Translations under genes and position numbers: made by a program
Notes under the pieces: generated by a model
What the model was told of the DNA's origin: nothing
What the model saw: the letters and a program-made list of their open reading frames with translations, nothing else
Database searches by the model: none
Origin: Cladopsammia gracilis
Lineage: Eukaryota; Cnidaria; Anthozoa; Scleractinia; Dendrophylliidae
Assembly: GCA_022457155.1 (NCBI GenBank)
Contig: JAJGOT010000349.1
Coordinates: 603,501-667,500, forward strand
DNA length: 64,000 nucleotides
Direction: 5' to 3'
In this document: one piece after another, positions 42,301-54,300 of the stretch
How positions within the stretch are numbered: the first letter of the stretch is position 1
Layout of the letters: the number at the start of each line of letters is the position of its first letter

Positions 42301-45300
42301 ATAATTATTATTCCTTTTAATGGTAGGTCAACTCTAAAACAATGAAAGAGCTAATCAAAAGTAAATGACATGCCCGCTTGAAGCATTTTGTTGGGTTTGT
42401 TTGAGTTTTGCGGGACTTTCAAAATTACCTGGATTTACAAAAACAATGCTGAATAATTATTCTTCATCAAACTCATATTCAGAACATGTTTCCAAAAATG
42501 CACACTTGTTCAACAAGCTTACTTCAATCTTTTGCTTGACTTGGCACCCATCAATGTATGATCTATTTCTGCCTTCTTTGTCTGGATGGTTTTCTTTATA
42601 GCAGTGGCATCCTGGAAGGAACCGTTCATGGAGAAAGTGTTAGCTTAACCCTTGGATGTACATGCAAACGTATATGTTGCAGGTAATTTTTTTTTCAGGT
42701 AAATGTACATGTAATTTTTCACTAGCCTAGGTCAATTTTTTTTCACTATGTAATCTTTTTTAATTTTGAAGTTCTAGTGAACTATTTTTAACTAGGTTTT
42801 TTACTCATGCGCGAAGCGGCATGAGGTAAGGTTTCGGCTCCGTTTTTCTTGTTTTTATTATTTTTATTTTTTGTGTCACGATTTTGCATGCAAATTTATG
42901 CACGCATATTTGAAATTGTGCACTTCCGGTTGACGTATTTGCCATTTACACTTCCTGTTTAGTGACTTCCGACTATTCTCACTTCCGGTAAAAGAGCGTT
43001 ACTTAGGTGTCACGGCAGAATCTCCCACAACCCTACATACATTACTATGTTCACGTTTGGTATATACAAGACTTAGAAGAATCACTGGCTTCATTGTGGT
43101 ACAGTCTTCATATCCACAACATTCAATAGTAAACAACGTGGTTTGCAGGAACGATGACTGAATGAAAGGAGTAACTCTTCTCCATGTCGGACATCTTTTT
43201 ATCATGTTTAAAATATATCATAAAATTTTCTTATGCATGCGCATGAGTAAAGGCTGCTTGCAGCCTCTTGTTTAAACCTAGTTTACCTGTTTCTTTATTT
43301 GACATAAAACCTAGGTTATCTGTGATGGTTAGCTTTGTGTTAGGGTTACAGTTGATCACTTAGTACTCTTTAGCTGTCATTCAATTTTTAATTCAAGTGA
43401 ATCAATGGAATATTATTTGAGTGATTATTTCTCAAAGGTATAGCATGAAGAATTATAATAATTCTCTTAGTTGCAAGTAAACAAACTGAAATGATATCAG
43501 TCGTTGTGCGATTTCCCTTCACTTTAGACTGCTGAAATAATTAGAAGTGGCAGATAAATTCTAAAATCTTGACAGCCTACTCTTCAGCTGAAATTCAGTC
43601 ATTAATTAAAGTAAATAGAGCTTTGAGCAAATGAAGAATTGTAAGAGAATTATCAGAACTATTTCCGATTTTCATTGGTTCTTCACTTTGATTGGTTGCG
43701 ATTGACAATTCTATTGTTACACTAGAAATGTTTCCTTACATTGACAAAAATACCTTGTGTCAGGTCCAATTTTCAGTATGTCTGTATTTCTCTGAATATT
43801 TTATGCACTTTAAACTGATATGCAGAGTCAATACATTTACATAATTTATGCAAGATCAAACCTTGTAAACTTGAGAGCCTGGTTCATTGAAGGCATGAGC
43901 ATTCTTAACCATCAACTGCAAGTCTCTCTCAGCTTCCTCTAGGGATATATATTGGTTGTTCTGACAACAAAATTTAACAATTTAATAATCCATGATTATC
44001 AGCGGTTTAATAAGAAGGTGGCAACTAAGAGGTGATCTAAATTGTCTTGATTTCCAATTAACCCTTTAAGCTCCCATTTCAACAAACAAATTCTTCTTAG
44101 TGGACTCCATATATAGATTATAGAACTCGTCAGGAGTTGTTACTAATTATTCAAGATATCAAAGAAGACAAAAACTTTTCTGTGCATGGTGATCATTTCC
44201 TTTTGTTTCATTCTTTCTGTTTGATTATGCATTGATATTTTATGGAAAAGTCCAATGATGATCATTGTTGGCACTTAAAAGGGTTATTTTTTAAATATAT
44301 TTATAGATTGTCAGTAGTAGTCTACTTTGGTTAGCTAAGTTAAAAACATAGTTCATATTAATAGTTTTGAAACAGCTGTTAAGAATAACATGAAGACAAT
44401 TTTCCTGACTGCAGATTGTACATCACAGTGGGTACAATTACTAGAAAAGAACTTTGCTTCTCAGTATTTATACTGCAGATCAAGTAAAAGCAATGTTACC
44501 ATGTATATCTGAGTGGAGTGCTCAGGTTTTTTTAATAACAGTTTCAACAACTGTTCCATTTCCGTTAACAACCGTAACAATGTGGGACTGATAATGATTA
44601 ACTTACCCTAAGTTTTGTGCACATCGTTTTCAAGTCTATGGGTTCTTTAATTATTTCATAATATTCAGGATAGAGCTGTTGACAGAAAATAATTTTAAAG
44701 AATAGAAATACAGTTAGCTACTTGATGCACATGTTGGGGTTCAAATTTTTCTATCAAGCAAATGGTTTGAAAATGTTCAAAGGTGTTACTTATTAGCTCA
44801 GTACTTACACTTTGGGGTGGTATCTTTTTAAAAAGTTGGCAGATGACTCGTCCATGACTGTCCTTCATCTCCAGAACCGCACTTATTAGCTCCCCACAAT
44901 AAAGAACAACATTAGATGCAGAATCACCTTCCTCGTCATCTCTAGTGGATGTGGACTCATTATCATCATCATCTAAACAAGCAATGCAGATAACACATCA
45001 TAACAACAAAATCTTTTATAAACTACCAGCTGTACTTAAAGAGTTTTTTTTACTTTAAAGACTTCAAGAAATATTGGTCACTTTCAAAAGAGGTTATTAA
45101 GGGGATTTTTTTTTAGTTATGATATTCCTTTCTTAATGAATAACAGGTCAAGGTGTAGTTTAATATACAGATTCAATAGTTTAAATTGAATAACAGAAAA
45201 AGTAAAAGTGCGGTATTTTTAAATAGACAAAGGAACAAAAATCCTTTCACATCAAATTCAAGCAAAGAAAAACACACAAATGGCTATCCAAATTAATTTC

Positions 45301-48300
45301 AATGGTTTACAGTTGTCAAGAGCTTTTAATAGATTTTTTTGCAAGGTTTCTGTAGCATAAGTAATCAAACAGAGTAACACCTTTTAATATCACTAAACAA
45401 TCACTGACCTACTGCTGCAGAAGCTTGCTTTTTTCCTGCATTTGCACTCTTTCCAGGACTTGGTCTCTTCTTAAAAACAGCTTTATCATCTCCTTCACTT
45501 TCTGCATCGTCTTCATCCTCATCCTCGTCATCATCATCACCTGCCTAAAATCCAATCCACACAAGCACACATTATATTTACCAAACTCAATCAACATTGT
45601 TTCATGAGGTGCCTTCACACCACAAAATGAAGTAGGCAAACTGCAAAATGTTGACAATCTTGTGTTTCACACAGCAAACTTTCACACACCTCAACCTTAT
45701 TCTCCGGGTTCTTTCTTCTGAGGGAGGAAGAGGGAAGACCATGTGAAACAAGGTTTGTCAAGGTTGCACTTCTTTCTTGCACTTCCTTCTTTGAGGGAGG
45801 CAGCGTGGTCGAGTGGTTAGGGCGTCGGACTTGAGATCCGGAGGTCCCGTGTTCAAGTCCCGCTGTGACCACTAGCTGGAGTTGTTTCACGGCAAAACCC
45901 GAGTTCAACTCCTCGACCACGCTTGTAAAATAGCCAACTGGTCTGCCTCCTGCCAGTTGGGATTTTTAAATGTTATGTTCAATTTGTATACTCGGAGATA
46001 TTAGCTCTTTCGAGCTACTCTTAATCCAAGTTTAAATGAAGTTGTTTTGTTTTTTGTTTTTTTTTCTGTTAGCCAATTTACCTTATCAACTCAGTAAAAC
46101 CAATTTTTGGGCCACTCCCTCACCAAGTGACGACACAGCACCTCAGTTTCTTTATAAACTAACCCGTTTCTTTATTAATTTTGATGTCTTAGATTTGTTA
46201 TTATTACGAGCAACATACCATATTATCATCATATGACATTCCACTGCCCCCTAAAAGCAAAAACAAAAAAGATTTTAAGTTAACCAAGCCATGCATCCAG
46301 GGATTATTCCAGGTCTGAAAGCACTGTCTCCTGCTCAGATACTCTCCTTAAAGCTTGTTTACCTGAGCTAAATATTATTACCGGTAACCAAAAAATATTC
46401 TGCTGAAAAATTATATTGCAAAAATGCTACAAACTCATTCCAGATCCTACCAAAAGAAAGTGCCCCAATGTATGCAATTGATAGGTACCTGGTTCATCTC
46501 TGTGAGAACAGAGTTGGGCCTTTGCATCTTCAAACACCTCTTTCAGTTTAATGGCATCCTTGTGTTCTTGTAGATCAGACTGGTAGAACTTGATAGCATT
46601 ATCAAACAGCAGAGACATGTCAGTGCTGAACGTCTCAATCTCCTCATATTCATCTGTTTTCAGGCGTTGCTGATTGAGGATTACAAAACAAAATCATTAT
46701 ACACTGTACATGGGTACATTAGCCTGTCTCAAACACAGGACATGAAGCATAAAAAAGATATATAGCCCAGCCTTGAGTAACATGTTGGTTGAGAATTATA
46801 TAAAGTTATCCAATCAGAGTTTGAGAACAACCTTTACTGGGGCTCATTGGATAGAAGATGTATGCCTTGCTCACACTATAAAAAAAACACACACACTCGC
46901 AATAAAATAAGACATTAACTAAGGAACAAATTTTTTCAATTGCACAAAGGAAATATGCTAAGGACATTCAGTTTCAGTGGTAACAAACATTACAATACTA
47001 TTAGTTTACCTGAATCTTTAACAAATCAATTGGAGTAGAAACAACTTCATAATACTCTGGGCTGTTTCTAACAAAAGGAGAAATAAATAACTATTTATCT
47101 ATTATATATATTATATAATTATAAATCTATTATATACGTATTATAATATTGTAATAATAAAGTTGTTGTTGTTGTTGTTGATAATTGAACATGGAGCAAT
47201 GCTATAAAGGAGCTTGACATGCCCCTTTTCCAATCCTTTGTTGACTGAAAATTTCAAACATTGTCAGACAACAAGAGTAATGGTAACAATGAAACAGAAG
47301 GGTTCCATTAATTAAAGTTTTATTTGTATGATATGAATGTTGAATTAAAAACTACCACTACAGTGTAAATAATAATTATATACAGCCAATAATATACAAA
47401 CATACATGTACAACCAAAGTCACATTTATAGCGGAGCACTTGCCAGGCCGAAGGCCTGGCTGCGCAGCTCCATACTCATAGAACCTACGCCGTGATTTTT
47501 CATGGTCATGGCTAGCGGAATGTTTCGCGGGCGCGTGTCCGTCCGTTGCCCGCCCGCCGTGTTGGAACAACATCCGGGATCTTGAAAGCAAGGCTTTGTT
47601 TTTCGCGCGGCCACACAGCCGTGAGCTCGGTAAACACTTTAGTTGTTTTCTTGTGCCTAGCGGAGAATTAAACTCGTTATTTTCCTGCATTTTTTCGCGG
47701 TTTGCTACTCAAGACAGGGATACTAATTAAGGTATACTCAGAAGCCGCTTTAGTGGAAAAAGACGAGCTTTCAGGGATAAAATCTTGCTTCGAGGAACTT
47801 CATGTATTACATTTTTATCTATGCGGGAGATGATTTCAGAACCAGAAGCGGAGATTTGAATTTCCAAGCAAGCGAGGAACTTAAAGGTAAAACAGATTAC
47901 AGTTTTCGATGAGAATTTATGTTGATATCAATCTGTGAGTGACTTGTTATTAGTGTTATTGTTAGTTTTGGCGAATTGATTTTAAAACGTGCCTATCTCT
48001 TGAATTTCATCGAAGAAAGCTTGAACTCGATGAGCTATAATTACATGGTACGCGTTTTGCTTTTAAACGTAAACTAATGGAGATTTGAATAAATTTTTTC
48101 GAAAGAAGATTGTGTTGTCCATTTTTGTGTGTTTGTTCATTCATTAGATAGATTGAAAACCGATTTTATGTAAACAAAACAAGACTTGATTTTATAGTAC
48201 AGTTCTATCTTCACTCGCATCGCCTTATGCAAATATGTTTGTGTATTTTTGCAATTTTTGATTTTCAAATCAGTTTCTCGGGCAATTTTTGACAAACATA

Positions 48301-51300
48301 AACTGTATTTTATTCGGAAACTAGTGGTACTATTTATTTTAGACAGAGAAAAGTTGTTTTTGTGAACTTTTGTACGGTCTATAAAAATGAAGATTGTGTT
48401 GTCCATTTTTATGTGTTTGTTCATTCATTAGATAGATTGAAAACCGATTTTATGTAAACAAAACAAGACTTGATTTTATAGTACAGTTCTATCTTCACTC
48501 GCATCGCCTTATGCAAATATGTTTGTGTATTTTTGCAATTTTTGATTTTCAAATCAGTTTCTCGGGCAATTTTTGACAAACATAAACTGTATTTTATTCG
48601 GAAACTAGTGGTACTATTATTCTTTATAGACAGAGAAAAGTTGTTTTTGTGAACTTTTGTACGGTCTATAAAAATGAAGATTGTGTTGTCCATTTTTATG
48701 TGTTTGTTCATTCATTAGATAGATTGAAAAGCGATTTTATGTAAACAAAACAAGACTTGATTTTATAGTACAGTTCTATCTTTACTCGCATCGCCTTATG
48801 CAAATATGTTTGTGTATTTTTGCAATTTTTGATTTTCAAATCAGTTTCTTGGGCAATTTTTGACAAACATAAACTGTATTTTATTCGGAAACTAGTGGTA
48901 CTATTTATTATAGACAGAGAAAAGTTGTTTTTGTGAACTTTTGTACGGTCTATAAAAATGTACTGTGCAGACGGTCGCGTAATACTGTTTTTGAGAATTG
49001 CTAAAATTGAAAATAGCCCGTTCGTCAATCTTAATTCTTGTGCTTCCAACCTTTCACCTTAGTTAAGTTTCACCTTAGTTAAGCTTGTTCAAAGTACGAC
49101 GCTGTTAGGCTTGGGCTATCTATATATATTATTACAATCATGACAGACACCCTGAAAAGCAATGTCAAGGTCAGTTTTAATTGTGTGAAATGCAATTCTA
49201 ATTTCATGTTGGTTTCCCTGTGCCTTGCATGCAGTAAAATTTGAGATTTTTTGGTGTCCAGTCTTCCAAATGGACGCCCCTTATTGCTTTTTTCAGGGGC
49301 TCATTTCTGCCAGAAATTCCAATCAAACGCGTCTCCACAATCTCCGATTACTGCTAGTTTTAAAATTCAGACTGAGATATGAGGAGGAAAATACTCTGGT
49401 TCGCAGACTTGGGTATCATCCGACACGGTTATACAGTGTAAACATGAACAGTTTAATATTCAGCAACTTCATGATCAAATCTGGAGCTTACACACATGCT
49501 ACACTGTACATGTAAGAGACCAAACAGACATTGATTACTATACAGAGTCTGTACTGGTTTTTGGACATAACATTCAAGGAGTATTCAAGCACTAAAAACT
49601 GAGTTTTCAAGGAGAATTCAAAGCAAGTTTACTTTGTCTTGCACTATGTTTCGAAATGTTTTCACTGGTCAATAGCAACTTTCAAAAAGCTCCCCCGGAT
49701 ATAAAATGCATTTTAAGAGACAACCACAAATAGAATCTGTCCCCAATTTTGAAATCTGCGCTCAATCCCTGAATTGCTTTAATACAATCCTAATTTATTT
49801 CCCATCCTAACAAGAATTCAAGGAGTTTTCAAGCACTTTCAGCAAAAAATCCTCTTTTCAAGGGCTTTTCAAGTGCCCTTGAAATCGAAAATTAAATTCC
49901 AGCCGAGGGCTTTTTAAGGACTTCAAGAAGTAGCACGAACCCTGAATATATATAGATAGGCTGAGCCTAACAGCGTCGCTCCCTGAACAGAAAGCCGATG
50001 ATAAACTTAACTGAGGTGAAAGGTCGGAAGCACAAAAATTAAGATTGACGACCGGGCTATTTTTCAATTTCAGCAATTCTCAAAAACAGAATTACGCGAC
50101 TGTCTGCACAGTACATTTAGATCGTAGAAAAGATCGCAAAAACAACTTTTTCTCCATCTAGAACAACTAGTATGACTATTTCCAAATAAAATACACATGT
50201 TGCTCATCAAAAATTGTCAGAGAAACTGATTTGGAAATCAAAATTGCAAAAAATACACGAACATATTTGCATAAGGCCACACGAGTGAAGTTACAACTAT
50301 AAAATCCAAGTCTTGTTTTGTTTACATAAAATCACTTTTCAACCTATGTAATGAATGAACAAACACATAAAAATGGACAACACAATCTTTTTTCAAAAAA
50401 TTTTATTCAAATATCCCTAAGTTTATGTTCAAAAGCAAAACACGGACCATTTATAGCTCATTGAGGCCAAGCTGGCTTCAATGAAAGAAATCAAAATGAC
50501 TGAATTTGAGTTTGATTTATAAACAATTCTCCAAAACTAGCAAGAACAAAGAAAAGGTAAATCACAGATTGATATCAACATAAATTCCCACCGAAAAATC
50601 TATTTTGTTTTACCTTTAAGTCCTCCACTGCTTGGAAATTCTTTAAATCTCCGCTTCTTCAGTTCTGAAACCCGAAGTGACAAACATCTCCCCGCATTGC
50701 TCCCATCCTTGAAGCAAGATTTTATCCCTGAAAGCTCTTCTTTTTCCACTATAGCAGCTACTGAGTACCCCTTAATTAGTATCCCTGTCTTAAGTAGCAA
50801 ACCGTAAAAAAATGTAGAAAAATAACTACTTTAATTTAAATGGTTTTCTCCGCTTAGTAAACACAGCAAAACATCAAAGTGTTTTCCCAGCTGACGTGAC
50901 ATTCGGCCGTGTCATAGTGGTGTAACGATTAATCAAAATCTCAATTAATCGCAATTATGACCATTCGGTTCGATTCATGATTCTTTGCTTCCACCTTTTG
51001 ATTTTGGTTCAACTTTTCAATACCTTTTCCAGGGTGCCCTCAATGAGTTATTATAATTATTGTGAAATCAAAATTCAGAACTCTTTAAAATCTGCGTTTT
51101 TGATTGACGAGCAAAGGCATTTGCAGTTTGTACGCCATTTTGTGGTGCCTGGTAAAATTGCTGCATTTCTACCACCCCTTGAGAATTTCCAAATAAGGCA
51201 AACAATGTGCAACACATTCATTTTTACGTTCTCAAACATGGCAACGAACGACCAAGCAATCGTGATTCTGCCTGCATCTTTTAGATCAGCTGTGTGGAGA

Positions 51301-54300
51301 TATTATGGTTTTCCGGCTAAGACAATACAACAGATAAGTCTAAAACTATCTGCAAGAAACATTTGCATAATTGAATCGAAATATTCGAAATCAAAAGGCA
51401 ATAATCGAAATCAAATTGAATTGCAAGGAATACAGCGTGAATACAGTGTGAATACAGCTTATTTAGTATGCGGCACGGGAATTTTGAGCTTTCAGATTGC
51501 CAAAAGATCAAGACTTTATCGAAGACTCATATGCCATTGGTGAAGTGTCATTGACGTGATGGCGTCCGGTCACGACAATTCTCTCTCCGCCGAAATTTCT
51601 ACAGAACAGGCGGTTTATTCGGTCTCTGAGCACCCTTTATTAGAGAAACTTGATTATAATGCAAAGAAGTCTATGTTTACGTGGTCAGGATCATTTGAGG
51701 AACTTCAGTCTTTCTGTTTTAAGTATTTGAATATCGAACCGGCCGATTGCTCGATTACCGCGAACGAGAGAGCAAAGACGATTAAGACGAATTCTTTGAT
51801 TCTGAACTTCTACAAAACTACAACAGTTCAAGTCCAAGGATCTGATTGTCAAAATGTAAAGGCTCAGCTGCAGTCGATCCTGAATGCCACTAAAGCTACT
51901 AGCTTGTCTGACGATGAAGTTGGCGACTCAACTGCTAATGACATGCAACCTCTAAATCCTTGCCCGGATCTTGAACGGAACGAAGATTTAGTTCGAGAGA
52001 AATCATCCGGCGATGAAGTCGTCATGTCGTCCGATTTTAAAAGAGAAATTGACAAAATCTGGTCACAGATTACATTGATCCAAGAGAAAATAGGCTTCTT
52101 CGAGAAACCGAAGGAAGCAGATTTGAATAATGTTCAGCTCATTAACACCCTCCAACAAGGGAATCAAAATCTCTGTAACGAAATTAGCATGTTGAAAGAG
52201 CGACTACTTGAAGAAACAACGAAACTTAAGCAAACTTCTGAGGAGCGTGACTCTTACAGAACTGCCCTCCTAGTATTGACAAAGGAACTATATGTCGATA
52301 AACCCGTCGCTCTGAGCTCCAACCATGGTCAAGCCGACATAAGCTACGCCGAAACAACTAAGCGTCCAAGACAAAATTTACGCCAAACGGGACAAAAGAC
52401 TCCAGTTATCACCACTCAAAATCGCTTTGAGCCTCTCCAAGACGAGATCCCTTTACGTACAGATTCACCACTTCAAAACAACGCTGACAACGTATTGCCT
52501 AAACCTACTGTATCTTCTAACAGCGTGAGAAATAAATCTACTACTGTGCTTATTGGAGATTCTATGGTCAAACAAATTCATGGTTGGAAACTTGGCAAAA
52601 AAGTTGGTCATCGAGTTGTTGTCAAATCATTCTCCGGAGCCACTTGTGGGGATATGGAACATTATCTTAAACCAACTATGGACAAAGATCCCGCAAAAAT
52701 CATCCTTCATATAGGAACGAACGACCTGAAAGTTCGAGATCCTAATACAGTCGCTGATCACATCGTTGACCTTGCAACCAAAATCGAGAAGGAATCCAAT
52801 GCTCAAGTGATCGTATCTGAAGTGGTGTCTAGATCGGATGACGTTTCAAACGAATCCGTAAAGGTTATCAACAAGAAGCTACGCAAGTTTTGTACTCAGA
52901 ACGGCTGGCAACTTGTTCAGCACAATAACATTTCCAACAATGGTCTAAATAAGAGTGGGCTACACCTTAACGAGAGAGGTAATAATATTATGTTTAATAA
53001 TTTTGTAAAATGTCTTGGCGCTCACAGGTCAGCTTGATCCTCACACCTATCTATTACTCCTGTTCCATCCAGCCAGGGTCATCCTATATCCCCCCCTTCA
53101 GTGTCTAACATTTCTCATAATCTCTCGCCTACCGAGTCTCTCACTGACAAGATTAGTTTTACTAAATCGTTACAAACCGGTGGTTCTATAAGTCCAATAA
53201 ACTTAAGTACTAAATTTACGTCTTCACATGTTGAGCCTCCGACAAAGAATGTTACCTTTGGGATACCAAACACTAGAGGTTTCAAGATGGCAGCACTTAA
53301 CGTTGCCAGTCTACCAAAACATATTGACGAACTAAGGAACTATATGATATCTGAACCAGTTGATATCTTGGCCGTAAATGAAACGCGTTTAGATTGCTCG
53401 TTTCCAAATACTGCCATAAGTATACCCGGTTATTCTCTTGAAAGAAAAGACCGTAATAGAAATGGTGGTGGAGTAGCGCTTTATATTAGGAACTCTATTA
53501 ACTATGAATGCATGCTAACACTAGACGAAAAATTAGAATTACTTTGTGTTAAAGTGATTAAACCTAAGGCCAAACCGTTTATCGTTGGGACGTGGTATAG
53601 ACCTCCAGGGTCAACCAACGAGATAATGCATGCTTTCGAGGCTGCTCTTGAGAAACTAGAGCAGCATGATCTGGAAACAAACATCCTTGGGGATTTTAAC
53701 TGCGATATCGCAGCTATTCCTTTGGATCATCAAACTAAAAAGTTTCTTGACATATGTAATCTATGTCAATTTCATCAGTTAATTCAAAGTCCTACGAGAA
53801 TAACTGCAAGCACTGCTACTACAATTGATCTGTTCATAACCAATAATCCAAGTAAATTTTCACACTCTGGCATCTCGCATATCGGCATTAGTGATCATTC
53901 ACTTATTTATGCCATTAGCAAATTATGCATTCCAACTCGCCCCCCAAATATTATTTATAACAGACAATTTAAAAATTTTGAACCCACTTGTTTTAGGCAA
54001 GACTTAAGCCTGGCCCCATGGCATACTGTAACTTGTCTCAAGGATCCAAATTCTGCGTGGACTGTATGGAGGGACCTGTTTCTCCATGTCTCAAATTTTC
54101 ATGCACCTTTTCGACAAAAGAAAGTGAAAAGTATTCCTGCGCCATGGTTAAACCCTGGCTTAAAGAAATTGATGTTCGAAAGAGACAAGCTCAAAAAAAT
54201 TGCCTGCAGATTAAGAACAGATGAAAGTTGGTCAAGGTATAAATCTGTTAAAAACCAAGCGAATGAAGCGATAAAACTGGCTAAATCATCTTATTATAAC

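Noticed and set aside
45405..45409. Alternative exon 6 donor GCA|GTAGGT
   Set aside because: It breaks the phase with exon 7, whereas GTAG|GTCAGT keeps it; recorded only as a possible rare variant.
45799..45870. Functional tRNA-Ser gene
   Set aside because: The anticodon loop is good, but the acceptor strands do not close, there is no long variable arm, and a SINE body follows directly.
48137..49049. Three nearly identical minus-strand ORFs of 95-113 residues
   Set aside because: They arise from the 284-287-bp tandem triplication; the single copy in the opposite arm is not open, and no motif is present.
51559..53037. Host SGNH esterase gene
   Set aside because: It is followed 64 bp later by an endonuclease-RT frame and a LINE 3' tail, so it is LINE ORF1.
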